Shown here piece after piece: positions 10,780-22,808 of a stretch of 64,000 bases of DNA (positions within the stretch are counted from its first letter, which is position 1; every line of letters begins with the position of its first letter). Under the pieces are notes generated by a model. The model was not told the origin of the DNA. It saw only the letters and a program-made list of their open reading frames with translations, and searched no databases. The DNA comes from Paragorgia papillata (lineage: Eukaryota > Cnidaria > Anthozoa > Scleralcyonacea > Coralliidae): the NCBI GenBank assembly GCA_035771165.1, contig JAWNZC010000295.1, positions 1 through 64,000 on the forward strand, written 5' to 3'. The position numbers were made by a program, and so were the translations under genes.

Positions 10780-11377
10780 TTAAGGTGGCTCCCTACGGTA
10801 ATTTCAATAGGGGACTGGTGACTAGAAATAGTATCGCTACGCATGCGTAAATAGCGATCTTGTCGATTCGAAAGTCTATGACCGCGTCGACATCGATGTT
10901 AGACTTGTAGACGTTTTCTTCGGTGAAGTTTGCTAAAATTTTGTAAATAAGTAGTTTATAAAAACTTCTAAAGTATATATAATTTTAAAAAATTTTCATA
11001 AGACAGAACTTTTTTAAATCGATAATTTTTATAGCGAAAAATCTGTCCATACAACCCTCTCTGATTTTGTGCATGGATATTCTCCACAACAGTACCTATC
11101 ATCTCAGTAATTTTTAAAAAAATTTCACCGAAGCAAACTGAAGACATGCCGCTTCAATTATGCAATATTTGAAAATATACCAAAGTTCGAACGTCATTAT
11201 TACCATGGTAACAGCAAATAATTGAACTTTTTGGTAGGTATTTTGTATCTGCAGTAGTTCTGCCATAGTAGGGTCTACTTGATATTTATCTAATAAATTT
11301 TTAAACTTGTGAATAACATTAGATAATGAGCGTATGAAATAGCGCGTATTTAGTGAAACTGTAGGGAGCCACCTTAA
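10780..11377. mobile_element. MITE with TTAA target duplication (piggyBac-like)
   Basis: The terminal inverted repeats are GGTGGCTCCCTAC on the left and GTAGGGAGCCACC on the right, perfect over 13 bp, each bordered by TTAA. TTAA duplication is characteristic of piggyBac-type transposition. The 600-bp body has no coding capacity. Confidence 0.65.
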
Positions 11378-13815
11378 ACTTCATAGATAGCAAGGTCTGC
11401 GAGTTCGAAATTCTTTATACCTGTTGCGATTTTGTTCCAGTTGCCATTTTGGCGGGCGCCACGTTAAACATGCGGGCTTTGAACCTTGTTTTCATGTTGA
11501 TGCAAATGAGGTCATACCACCAAATTTGGCAGAATTATAGTACCCAGTCCCCTCTAACACATCGTGTTTCTGCGGTTGCGAAATATCTTCGGGGTTTGCT
11601 ATAACCCGGGCGATGATCGAGGATGAACATGAAATCTTTTTGGTCAGCAGTCATATTAACTACATAACATCAACGGAAACCGTAAAGTGTTCGAACACTG
11701 AATTATATGAAGATTCGTGTGACACGTCTCGACAATTCGTCCTTCAAAAAATAACTGTTAAGTCTGTTTTCTAGAACAGATGTCAAAAAATATTCTCGAG
11801 ACGTCTGCATAAAAAAAATCACACGAGAAACAAAAAGAATACTAAATTTAAAGAGTGCTGGGGGAAAGCCCTTCTTTTGTGTGAACCGGAGATTGGCGTT
11901 GAAGCTTAATTCTAATTGTCTGTCGCAATATCCACAGTGTCACATGAGTTATGACCCATATTTTTAAAGTTTAAATTTACAAACACGCGAAAGAAATCTT
12001 TTTATCCCAAACTGGAAAAAAAGATGATAAAATTTAAAAAAATAAGGTCGACAACAAATTTTGTGCACGGGACGCGTGCCAATTACACGTCATCGATCCA
12101 CTGGGTGTGTTTTCGGTAAAAATATATAAAAAAAGTTTGTTGTCTGGCGTATATAAAAGAGTGCTTTTACATATTGGGAGCGTGAGAAAAACATATTTAT
12201 GAGTGAAACGGAACCAATATTACTCCATATGTTTGCATGCATGTGCGTTATTGAACATTTCAAAGGTTACTTGAAATTAAATTAAATTGGCGGTGGATTT
12301 TTTCTTGGAATGATTTTCTGCACAAAAAACGTGGAACTATATATAATAACCTAAAACTATTACTATTAATTCATGCCGGTCATTTAAAAAATAATTTTTT
12401 GATATTATATAGTTAGATTTTACACAAACCTAGAATTGCTTAATTTTTCTAGAGACTATTTAACTGCTTTTCTGTTGAAATTAATTTTAATTTAAGAAAT
12501 TCTTCGGGATTTTCCTTCAAAAAGTTTAATTAATTCCGAGGGGCAAATCAAGAAAAATAAAAAAATCATGAAAAGCTCAGATGATTTTTTGAGCACGTAC
12601 ACTTTTTTCTTTCGCCTGAACTGAAAGCGTAGGTTGATCGGACCATTGGAGGTTCGTACTTAGGCTGCCTCAGGCGCCACTCCCCTCCCACTTTCAAACA
12701 GAAGGAGCCCGTGGCTGAGATAGCGTGTGATTTTCTCAGAGAAACTACATAATTTTTTTATTCACTCATTTTTTTGGGCCGGGCAGAATCTGGGGCTGGG
12801 GGCAAATGCCCCCTTAAATGTTTGTGATTGTTCTATAAGCCTACCTAGCTTTATTTCAATAGCGTAAATACTTTTTGAGATATCAGCCGCTGGCACTTTC
12901 CCCCTCCCCAAGCCCTGCCCAGATTTCCGGCACCCTTGGACATTCTGCGTAAGAAAAGCGTTTGGCACGGAGGTTTATAGATGTACCAGGTTGGAAGAGA
13001 TACAGCCCTAACGGCAAAGTAATTGGAAAATTAATGTCAGTCTTGCAAAATTAAAATTTGTCAGAATTTAGGTCCACTTCTGCGCAATGTGACCGTATAC
13101 GCCCATGAGCAGATGCAAGAAAAGTAGAGGCCTCAAAATGGAATCAAAACATTCGGACATAGTATTAGAAAAAATTCGAAAAACTTTGATAATAAGCTTT
13201 AAACTTATTTTTTAAAAACCTTTTTCCGGGATTATATTCAGAAGTGATAATTTTCGGGAGGGGGTACGTTTTAAAATAGGTAATTTGTGTATATTTTAAT
13301 TAGCCTGCGGGCTATGTATATTCATACGATTATTTGGCTTCTGCTGCAGCAGGGCTAATTATTAATATCGAAGATATTTTTTTCGTTTGAGATTTATTAA
13401 TAATAGGGAGAATCGGATCTTATTATCGAGATTGGCCGGTGGGCCGTGATATTAGAAGTTTATAGAGTATACCATATAAAATCGATAGATCACCATAGCG
13501 TTCTGAGCCGAGATTCTCAGATCTTGACGACCGCTGATCAAAAAGACTTCATGCTCATCCTCGATCATCGCCCGGGTTATAGCAAACCCCAATATATCTT
13601 CTCTGGCCTATACAGCATTTTTGTGAAAAGCAATCCGATTTTGTGAAAAGTGTTAAGGTGAGTTATTACTCATTTGGCTAGATCAATGTTTCAGCTAAAC
13701 TGTGTCCAAATTTCGGCTTTACCTCGGTGTAAGAACCTCACGGGTGACGTCATTCGACGTTAAAGTACGGCATGTAATCTATATGTAGCTATTCCTTAGA
13801 TTATCTTCGTTTTAC
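11378..13815. other. AT-rich non-coding DNA
   Basis: I see no convincing gene, long repeat or RNA here. The short open frames (for example near 12760-12970 and 13446-13646) lack family resemblance and splice context. Confidence 0.5.
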
Positions 13816-13818
13816 AGG

Positions 13819-14139
13819 TTCTCCTAGTTCCTTTGGTTCTCCTGGTTCCTTTGGTTCTTGTGGTTCTTGTGGTTCTTCTGGTTCTTGTGGTTCTCCTGGT
13901 TCTTGTGGTTCTCATGGTTCTTGTTGTTCTCCTGGTTCTTGTGGTTCTTCTGGTTCATGTGGTTCTCCTGGTTCTCCTGGTCCCTGTGGTTCTTGTGGTT
14001 CTCCTGGTTCTTGTCATTCTTGTGGTTCTCCTGGTTCCTTTGGTTCTTGTGGTTCTTGTGGTTCTTGTGGTTCTCCTGGTTCTTGTGGTTCTTGTGGTTC
14101 TTGTGGTTCTTGTGGTTCTCCTGGTTCTTGTGTGTGTTA
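13819..14139 (+). other. Gly-Ser-X repeat reading frame / 9-bp minisatellite
   Basis: The DNA is a degenerate 9-bp repeat GGTTCTNNT. In one plus-strand frame it reads about 35 Gly-Ser-X triplets, with X mostly Cys, Pro, Phe or Ser, and ends with a TAA at 14137-14139. A good 3' splice-site match (pyrimidine tract then TTTTACAG) sits immediately before the first triplet, which is why a coding exon is conceivable. All three plus-strand frames are open, though, so a simple minisatellite is at least as likely. There is no ATG in the Gly-Ser frame, so it could only be an internal or terminal exon. Confidence 0.35.
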
Positions 14140-14290
14140 ACTTAATATATATATATATATATAAGATTATTAAATGTAGGATATATATATATATATATTA
14201 TTATTATTTAATAAAATACATTATTATTTAGCTCAACAACAAGTTTGTATAGAGCACTCTGTCTTCTGGGAAATACCCATGATTATCAAG

Positions 14291-14297
<7 letters not shown>

Positions 14298-14380
<83 letters not shown>
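14298..14380. repeat. (TA)n microsatellite
   Basis: About 83 bp of TA dinucleotides. Confidence 0.9.
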
Positions 14381-14384
<4 letters not shown>

Positions 14385-14481
14385 GCCGGGCACAAATGAT
14401 TCGAAAAACGCCATTTCGTCATAACTTGTGATCAGCGGTTTGCACCCATTGAAACAGCTTGAAACCACAGAAACCATAAAT

Positions 14482-15018
14482 ATGGGGGCACAGCTCAGTG
14501 TGGAGGAAGTGATTGAAGCAGTTTTTGAAGGCGAAGACAAGCACGATGGCCCAGAAGTTTTACGAAATAAAGAAGCAGTTGTGGAAAATTTTGAAAACAG
14601 CCAGCCAAGAATCTCTCGTTTGTTGTTCGGATGCAATATAAATGCAGGATAAGTTTTCAGAAGGGAATCATTGATATGGCTTGAAGGAATTTACAGGAGG
14701 TTGGCTGGAAGACGGAGCATCCGACGACCATACTATTGCGAAATTAAAAGGGATATCCCACAAGAAATGTTCCTTGTATTGGCTCGAACAATTAGCGGTA
14801 ACCAAAGCCAGGTGTTCAGCGCGCCGAACTGTTATACAGCTCAAAAGAAAAAAGCGATTGTTGTCTCTTTTGCCTCCATGTCGTCTGTGAAAAAGTTCCT
14901 GAGTTCGCTTAGCTCAAAAGAGGTTTCTTGCTATATGGAAAGGACATTGACAGGCTATCGTAACGGTCACTGTGTTAAAGTCTTGGTAACAGACACAAAG
15001 GATTTTGCTCTATCTTAA
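14482..15018 (+). pseudogene. unrecognised ORF with one in-frame stop
   Basis: Starting from an ATG at 14482 (MGAQLSVEEVIEAVFEGED), a single frame runs to 15018 with one TAA at 14650-14652. The second part contains a basic segment (RRLAGRRSIRRP) followed by a mixed hydrophobic region. Codon use looks coding-like, but I recognise no domain, and a splice donor may replace the stop. It could be a fragment of a mobile-element gene or a host exon. Confidence 0.3.
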
Positions 15019-16623
15019 TTATTTCCGCAAGGGGCAACTGATAATTTCATTTAATTTTGGTGAGTGGAATGTATATGGCTTTCCCCAACACTGCTGTACA
15101 ACATACTAAACATAATTTAAGACAGAGTCATTACACTTCACTTTGAAAAATCTTTATTAAATAATTCAAAAGGTATAAAAATGTCTCATTGTGAGTACAA
15201 TTAACCTGATTCCAAGCTTTAGTAATATGTACCTATCAAGTTAAGCCTCAGGATGTGTGTGTATGTGTGTGTGTGTGTGTGGGGGGGGGGCAGCCTTAGG
15301 GGAATTTGACCTCAGAACATCTAACAAATGTCAAATTTCCCATGCACCCTAGAAGTAACTCTTGTCTATACTCGCTTGTTTTTTTATGTCAAAATACCCC
15401 ACCCTGGGTGAATTGCGCGATGTCAGAATCCCTACTGGGTAGCCCACTCCATCCTAGGGCTTAACATTGATAGGGCTTAACATTCATTACTTTTAGTAAA
15501 CATGATTTATTTTAAAATAGTTAAAAAATTCTTGAAAAATTTTAAAAAATTAAAGCACGGCATGTTTTCCAACCAAACATAAATGCCACGTATGAAATTA
15601 ATGTGTTAATTAACACTATACAGAAACAACCCAAAACAAGTGAAAGAATGGTGAGGAGGCAGCAGTGCAAGTGTTCTTTGGATCATTTAGAGGGAAATCT
15701 TTGTCATGTTGAATGCTAACAAGCATAAAATTGGTCTCTTCAACTACTGTCACTTGTACTACTGCTATTGTCACCAGTGTTTCCTCATTTTGTTAATATT
15801 ATAATATGGGACGAACAATTATTTTTGTGGAAGGGGGGGGGGGGGCATGAGAAATTATTGAGGACAAACTATTTTTTTCAGTGCCTGTACCTCTGCAAAC
15901 TATTTTTTTTTCATAATTATTATATATTTCGACTTATTTACTATGTTTGCAAACAATTATTTTATTTGATCTTATCAGCATTTGCAACAATTTTTTTCAA
16001 TATTTATCATCCCCCTGTCCAAAAAAATAATGGTTTGTCCCTAAGAGTCTCAGAGTACTTTTACTTCTTTCAAAAGCTTAGTGGAGGCTGGTCATGGCTG
16101 CTAATTGGGATGCCCTAACCATATCAATAATAGACATAGAATCTGTGCCCTGTTTCATGGAGGGTCCAGTTTTTGCCCTTATATACACCATTTTAATTTC
16201 ACATAGTGATGACACTTTCTTGACTGACAAGATAAGAGCCTGCATTTTATGTCTATTATCTATACGGCCCTAATTTACTAAAGTCACGTGAATATAATAT
16301 TCCTCACAAATTCCCATCTATTCACTATTTTTGAGAGTTGACTTGTCCAGGGATGCAATCATAATTGATAATGGTGGGCAGGATGGTACTAAGCTTCTAA
16401 AAAATATAAAAAATGGGTATAAGCATGCATCGGAGATTACCGGTACATCACACTATTCTTACCATCACCAAGCCTTGCTTTGACATTGGAAGAACATATA
16501 GTGACAATCAATATGAGGCTTGGTCATGACAACAATACCGCATGTACGGTACATGTAAGCTTGCATACTGTACCTGCAGCTATTACAATCTGTACTGTGC
16601 TCTTTTGGAAATGCCATAAACAT
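15019..16623. other. non-coding DNA
   Basis: It contains a (GT)n/(G)n run near 15256-15290, a G-run at 15833-15844 and words resembling the 18.4-kb MITE near 15290-15480. No gene is supported. Confidence 0.45.
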
Positions 16624-17002
16624 TAGGGGTGCACTGGATATACAGTACTATCTGGCCAGATAATTTTCATCCAACAGGATACATGTAGTAATTTTCAAAA
16701 AAAATGTGTAACAGAAAACCCTAGCCTGCGAACCCAGTCCTATTTTTCTGCCCTTGTGAGAAAAATAGGTCTGATGTCAATTGCCATAAATTAATAAATA
16801 TGAAATAAATAAATAAATTTATTATTAAAAAATAAAATTTCAAATATGTACTGTAACAATATGGTACGTAACAATCCCATACTTTTTAAACAGTTCAACC
16901 TGTAAAATAGCCCTAGACTTCCATTGAAAAATATCCAGTATCGAGCTGGATTTCCGGTATCTGGCCAGATAGTAAAAAAACACTCCATCAGGTGCATCCC
17001 TA
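16624..17002. mobile_element. MITE with TAGGG(G/A)TGCAC ends (hAT-like)
   Basis: The left end TAGGGGTGCAC and the inverted right end GGTGCATCCCTA, each followed inward by a TCTGGCCAGATAG word in inverse orientation, define a 379-bp element. The terminal sequence resembles hAT-type MITEs. An 8-bp duplication was not convincingly seen. Confidence 0.5.
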
Positions 17003-17522
17003 TGCTTTTATGAAATTGATTCTTAGCAGATCCCTGCATTTTCCCCCTGGTTGCACCACCGGGGTTGAGTCATCTGCACTCAACAGTATTCTACATGTAC
17101 ATAGTTGTTTTTAATGAAAATTGCAACAGGCTGGTACACCAAATGCCCTAATGTTCACCCAAACATTCCACAAACAAGAGCTACAGTACCAATTCTCATC
17201 AATTCACTTGCATGCCTTCTCAACCCTCTTAATAATTTCTGCCCTTAATGATGAAGGCAAAACTTGCACCCAGAAGACTGTGCTTCTTTCTCCAGCCCAC
17301 AATTACAAAAAACAGATTCTTTCACACGATTAGGAACATAACTCAGCACACCTGCGGTGATGGGCTTTGTGGTGTTACAACCCCTCACGGAGCCAGATGA
17401 GTGATACATACTCGTGTAAAAACACCTGTCACGGTTGTCAAATATGCAGCAATTTCTCCCACTTGTGCGGGCTCGTTATTCACAGCGGTATACCGTGTTT
17501 TTTATAAATTCTGCCGGCAGCA

Positions 17523-18149
17523 ATGGCGGCCGGCCCATCCAGGAGTGAGGACCAACTGGATTTGCAATCAACTGTTAATGATACAGAGAGAGGAAAGAAA
17601 TTTTGGAATTCATCGGTTGTAGCGTTGAAATTTCAAGTTGAAGGTGAATGGCTAAGGAAGGTGCGGGACGCGAAAAGAAAACCGGATTTTGGTATGGGGA
17701 ACATGGATGGTTTGCTTGAGGAAGTGATAGGCAATAAAATCGAGTTAGCTGGGCCATTAATGGACTTCTACCTCAAACAGATTGGTGAAGGTTTTCGAAA
17801 CAAACTCTGTCGATCCAAAGCTACTGGTTTGGTGAATCCGCTTATTATTTCCGTGCCATGGTCTATTTACCGGCACATACTTATTCTTGTCAGAGGATAT
17901 TCTGGCGATATACAGAGCAAGGAAAAGGGCAATAACTTTAAACACTATGCCACAATCTCAACGTTGGACACCGCATCTAAACTATTTTCACCAGCTCGAT
18001 TCAGTGGAGAAAGTGTTCTTGCGTACAGGCATTTTAAAAGGGTACCATCAAAGACACCAGGGGAGAGAATGCTGTCTGTTTACAATGGCAGATCCATAGT
18101 AGCCGTGACAGGTACAACCCCACTCTGTATGGATTACTGCACACAATAG
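17523..18149 (+). CDS. unrecognised 208-aa protein
   Basis: The ATG at 17523 has a good context (AGCAATGGCGG) and opens 208 codons with varied, non-repetitive composition (MAAGPSRSEDQ, KFWNSSVVALKFQVEGEW, GNMDGLLEEVIGNKIELAG). There are no signal peptide, membrane segment or zinc motifs. The frame ends at TAG 18147-18149, but GT-containing donor candidates inside the frame leave open that the true gene is spliced. I recognise no family, so role and localisation are unknown. It has the look of a real exon or a complete small gene. Confidence 0.45.
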   Translation: MAAGPSRSEDQLDLQSTVNDTERGKKFWNSSVVALKFQVEGEWLRKVRDAKRKPDFGMGNMDGLLEEVIGNKIELAGPLMDFYLKQIGEGFRNKLCRSKATGLVNPLIISVPWSIYRHILILVRGYSGDIQSKEKGNNFKHYATISTLDTASKLFSPARFSGESVLAYRHFKRVPSKTPGERMLSVYNGRSIVAVTGTTPLCMDYCTQ

Positions 18150-18447
18150 GAAGTTGTCACAATTTCCTTTTATGTGCAGCGTTATACTAAAGATAATTTT
18201 GTCATAGATAGCAGTTTACAGGCACTTATGAATCAGGATTCTTCATGAAAATACACATGAGAATCGAGTTAAAATTAACGAGAGTAAACACATGTAAGAT
18301 TTTAGCATTAGTTATTATTAAGAACCAGTGATGTACATGTATGTCATATATTTACAATTCATTTTGACTTTTGCTATGAATTCAACTTAAAGATTGTCAT
18401 TATGTGCTTGTTTATCCTTGGTAAGACAATTTTCATATATATATATA

Positions 18448-18730
18448 ATGCACCCATCAATGCTAAGTCCCAGGGGGAGGTCAGGCATTTGATCATCTAT
18501 TCCCTCCCCACCCTCGAGAATTTTATTACCATTTTGGGCCCCGAGGGTGGGGCTATTTGAACCATATAGGAGCAATTATTGATATAAACATTAGTATTTA
18601 TTGCCTGACAGTGGAGCATTTGACCAATCCTTATTGCCCTATGGTGGGCCATTTGATCAGAAATTTGCATGAAGTCAAATGCCCAAAATATACACAACCT
18701 CCCCATGGGGCTTAATATTGACAGGTGCAT
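18448..18730. mobile_element. MITE with TGCACC/GGTGCA ends
   Basis: The left arm ATGCACCCATCAATGCTAAG and the right arm (GGGGCTTAATATTGACAGG then TGCAT) are imperfect inverted repeats over about 35 bp. Inner words such as CATTTGATCA are also inverted. No coding capacity. Confidence 0.55.
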
Positions 18731-19089
18731 ACAGTGCTTAAATATTTAACAAGATACTTCACACTGGTGGACATATTTACGATCAAGCTATTGCCAGCCA
18801 CATCTGAACGCTGTTTAACTACAAAGTCAGTCAATTTCAAAATCTACCAACAACGTGCAAGAACACCTTGATCAAAAGGCAAAGCTGTTCAACTTTTTGT
18901 CCAACTCCAAAAGCAAAAGGGGCAAAGAACTTACAACATGCCTCACGGTCTCACTTCAGTCACATGGCTTTTAAACAACTGACCGAAGCATGAATAGTAG
19001 CAGAAGTAAAATGTGCAAAATCATGACACCCCCCCAAAAAAAGGGAAAAAAACCATGCTGTAACCTAGACTCGGCCTACCACATGTAGC

Positions 19090-19190
19090 CCAATTTAACT
19101 CACACCTTCAGGATACCACTGGTCAACAGGTAGAGTTGTGGACCAGTATCCTGAAGGTGGAAGTTCAAATCCCACTCGAGTCCACTTTTG
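19090..19190 (+). repeat. tRNA-like hairpin repeat
   Basis: A-box-like GGTCAACAGGTAGAG and B-box-like AAGTTCAAATCCC are present. CACCTTCAGGATACC pairs with GTATCCTGAAGGTGG, forming a stem that an authentic tRNA would not have. It is a tRNA-derived repeat, not a tRNA gene. Confidence 0.4.
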
Positions 19191-20346
19191 TGTTGACTTT
19201 GGCAATGTTAGAAAATTATGAAAATTATACGTCAGTATTTACCTGAGGTGTTCTAATGTTCAAAGCCAATGGCTCCTATTAAGCACTTGCTTATAAACTG
19301 TGTTGTGTGCTGAGTCTTGTATTGTAGTGGAAGCACAGCATACAGTAGCTCTATTGCCTCAAAAGGTGTGAGGCATGGTACGTATAGGTTGTACCTTGTT
19401 CAACACAGTTTATAAACAAGTACTTATTAGTATCTGTTAAAAGACCAAGATTTATAAGTTGGACTGAGCCATGTTAGTGCTCATGCGACTCAGGAAGACA
19501 CAGTTTACAACAGGTCTTCTCAGGTGGGGTAATGCCTGGGTCACTAAAATATTCGCCCCAGTTTTCTTTGCTTAGTAATGCGCGGCCGCGTCGCCGACTT
19601 TGCGACATTTAAACCGAACCAAAATGGCGCTTCCAAGGAGCGAAGATGTTCGTTGTTAATTGTCATCGTGGTTTGTCTATTTATACAGAACGCAGAAATT
19701 CACAAGTTCAAGACAACACAGTATTGGAAAGTGATGTTCAACGTACATCTCGTAAGATACTTTGCTACACTTCACTTCACGAGCAATTTTAATATACGCA
19801 CAGAGCACTTTAATATTCTTGCATGTAAGGTAAGTCGTAATGCTTATATTTATTATATTTTATTGTACTACGATTCTCATCTTCATCAACTCTCGTTTCT
19901 GGTGCTATTCACAAAATTATCGAAAAAGTAACTCTGAACTTATTTAGTTAATTCACATTTAGTATCAATTATCATGATTATAATTCAATTCTAGTTTATA
20001 CTTAATTTAATATTTTGTTTATATGATGCCTGATGGACAGAAATAAGAGCAACCACAACAGTGAGGACAAACGCTTATACGGTCTGTCCTCACCTAGCAT
20101 TTGAAACATTTATTTACGAAATTAAAGATTCTTTTCTACTAATACAATCGTGAATGTTCTAATACCTATTCTCGTGGTATTAGGTACACTTCCCACTTCC
20201 CAGTGAATTATGGAATTATTGGAATAATGAGTACTTTTTGTTCTTGGAATTTACTGTTTATTCTTGGAAGTAGATGTGTTGTCTTCAATATATGGTTATG
20301 TGTCATAACTGCAGGTTTATAAGTTGACTTTAAATTGTACTTTTTG
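19191..20346. other. non-coding DNA
   Basis: The open frame at 19578-19931 is hydrophobic and shows no domain or splice support. I see no other gene. Confidence 0.4.
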
Positions 20347-21075
20347 CTACACAGTAAAGCTTTAACTGGCCACCAAAAGATCTATCTTTGCAACCTGCTG
20401 CCGAAAGACAGCACAAGTATTGCCACCACTACTGTGCAGTTTACAGTTAATTTTAAATTTTATAGTTACTTGATTTTATTAAATGGTGTAATATACTACA
20501 CAGTAAAGCTTTAACTGGCCGCTAAAAGACACAATATCTTTGCAACCTGCTACCGAAAGACGATTCATCTTGACAGCACAAGAGTTGCCACCACTACTGT
20601 GCAGTTTACAGTTAATTTTTAAATATAATATTATACAGTTGCAATTTAACGTAATTATTAAATAGTGTACTGTATCACACTACACAGTAAAGCTTTAACT
20701 GGCTACCAAAAGACAATAGCTTTGCAACCTGCTGCCGAAAGACAATTCATCTTGACAGCACAAGAGTTGCCACCACTACTGTACAGTTTACAGTTAATCT
20801 TAAATATAATATTATATAGTTATTTAATGTAATTATTAAATGGTGTATTACACTACACAGTAAAGCTTTAACTGGCTACCAAAAGACACAATATCTTTGC
20901 AACCTGCTGCCGAAAGACGATTCATCTTGACAGCACAAGAGTTGCCACCACTACTGTGCAGTTTACAGTTAATTAATATTTATTTTAAATACAATGTATT
21001 ATACATGTTATTTGATTTTATTAAATGGTGTATTATACTATGCAGTAAAGCTTTAACTGGCTGGCAAATGACACA
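20347..21075. repeat. tandem repeat, five units of about 150-185 bp
   Basis: Units begin with CTACACAGTAAAGCTTTAAC at about 20347, 20496, 20680, 20852 and 21038 (the last is partial). Each then carries a CTTTGCAACCTGCTGCCGAA word and a GCCACCACTACTGT word. Spacing varies through AT-rich spacers (149, 184, 172 and 186 bp). Confidence 0.85.
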
Positions 21076-21344
21076 ATTATTATTTTTACAACCATATACA
21101 TGGATAATGTATGTTGTGGGTGATGTATATTGTATAATTGTGCAAGCTTGGATAATTACTAAACTAACAGACATTCAGTGACATTCGTGAAACTGAATGT
21201 CAGTCAGTTTAGCAATTATCCAAGGTTGCACATGTACATCACTCACATGCGTTTAACTAATAACATCTCATATGCATATCCAAATGGCTGCTGCTTAGGA
21301 AGCACATATGATAAAGGACTATGAATTTGTTACATTAGCTCTCT

Positions 21345-21430
21345 GTTAGTCTCAGTAGACCAATGGATAGAGTCTAACTGGTTATCAGATTAATCAGAAG
21401 GTTGCAGGTTTGATTCCTGTGACTGTCTGG
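21345..21430 (+). repeat. tRNA-like repeat
   Basis: GTAGACCAATGGATAGAG resembles an A box and GCAGGTTTGATTCCTG a B box, at tRNA-like spacing. Related sequence occurs at 34.4-34.7 kb, and upstream words (GAATTTGTTACATTAGCTC versus GAATTTGCAGCCTTAAGCTC) also match. This makes it a dispersed tRNA-derived repeat family. Confidence 0.45.
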
Positions 21431-21632
21431 AACTTAGAAACATTTTCTGAGTATTTGAGCTTGACGAACATAAATGAATGATTGTTATTTATATATATGT
21501 AAAATGTATAAATTTTGTATCTTATTTTTTAATTAACCCTTTAACTCCATGTCAGGAGGTCTTCCCTTGATGAGTAAAACCATATATGGCACAAATGGGA
21601 ATGAAAGGGTTAAGGAGATAGTTTATTAATTA

Positions 21633-22322
21633 TTAACTATTATTAATTATTAGTTTATTGACTTCTTTGGCAATGACTTTAAAGATTCTTCCAAGTGAAT
21701 ATATATCACTCGCTGTGCTAACAGGAGAGCCTTTTAGTACCTCTGGTACAATATGGCTATAGACGTCTTTGTATTTCTTAGCAGCAGGGTGTGCCATCTC
21801 GCGTACTTCGCCAAAGTCTATGAGATAGCCTTTCCTTTTGGAAACCAAAACATTGTTTGTTTTTAGGTCACAATGTAGGTAGCCTTTTTGGTGCATGTGA
21901 TCTAATGCATCTGTAATGTCATAACAGATGCAAAGCCAATCTTTTATTGACATACTTAATCTTGTTTGGTCAGCATTTGAGTCAAACAACATTTTATGGA
22001 CTGTCATCGATTGATTGTTCTCCTCAACAAATTCCATTATCAAAGATAGTGTTTTTTTCTCTACCTGTATTCCAAACAAATGGGGTATACATCTGTGGGA
22101 AAATATTTGCATTGCTTCTTTATAGAGCATATCAATATGCCCATCAATTAGCTGCTTTTCAACAACATTTATGCCGAGTCGTGTAAACTTCTTCAGAAAG
22201 CAATTGCCGAAGACACCACCACCAATAGATTCAGCATTTGCAATCTCTAACTCATCTCGGGAAATTATGTTTATTGATGAATACTTGATGTCAGCAGCAA
22301 TAGGATTGGAACATAATTTTTT
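21633..22322 (-). CDS. protein kinase catalytic exon (exon 2)
   Basis: This exon starts right after an AG acceptor at 22323-22324 and encodes about 229 residues ending at a stop at 21633-21635. The kinase landmarks are in order: Gly loop GGGVFG (exon residues 34-39), the VEK lysine (about 56), HCDLKTNN catalytic loop (150-157), DFG (169-171), a VPE in place of APE (192-194) and SDIYSLG (205-211). The HRD arginine is Cys, so this is a non-RD kinase. The C-lobe stops soon after SDIYSLG, shorter than a usual kinase domain, so either a further exon exists or the gene is truncated. It resembles multicopy cnidarian kinases. Substrate unknown. Confidence 0.8.
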   Translation of the reverse strand, partial: KKLCSNPIAADIKYSSINIISRDELEIANAESIGGGVFGNCFLKKFTRLGINVVEKQLIDGHIDMLYKEAMQIFSHRCIPHLFGIQVEKKTLSLIMEFVEENNQSMTVHKMLFDSNADQTRLSMSIKDWLCICYDITDALDHMHQKGYLHCDLKTNNVLVSKRKGYLIDFGEVREMAHPAAKKYKDVYSHIVPEVLKGSPVSTASDIYSLGRIFKVIAKEVNKLIINNS

Positions 22323-22808
22323 CTGATTAATCTATTACAAAAGTACAATATGAAAAACAAACAATATCAGTTGGGTGTGTCAGTGTATATATAACAAGCT
22401 TAATTTATCATATAAGCAGTAGTATTAATTGTCTGTAATTATATATATATATATATTAGGGTGAAACCTCTGGTAGCGAAGACTTTAAGGTAAAACTATA
22501 CTTCATACTTATATATATATATATATATGAAGTCATCTCTATTGTTCATTGCAAATACTAATTGGATGACCCCCTGCAATCAATATGTAAAAATTAAAGT
22601 TGTATCCCAATTGGCATATAAATTTACATTTTGAGCCGCATTCTCACAGATGAACGAGGATCGAAAGGCTATTAATCTTCAAATTTCAAAAATATAAAAT
22701 TGGCAATTTATGATTTCTTAATATACAAGATAATTTTGGCAACAAAGCTTTATCATTTGGTTACTATGCTAACTGTGACAATTACGCATTGTCATGATTA
22801 TTGTATAC

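Noticed and set aside
19578..19931. 117-aa ORF as a possible gene
   Set aside because: Hydrophobic, AT-driven composition, with no domain, splice or promoter support.
20347..21075. CRISPR-like array
   Set aside because: Units are 150-186 bp with AT-rich variable spacers in a eukaryotic context; no cas genes.
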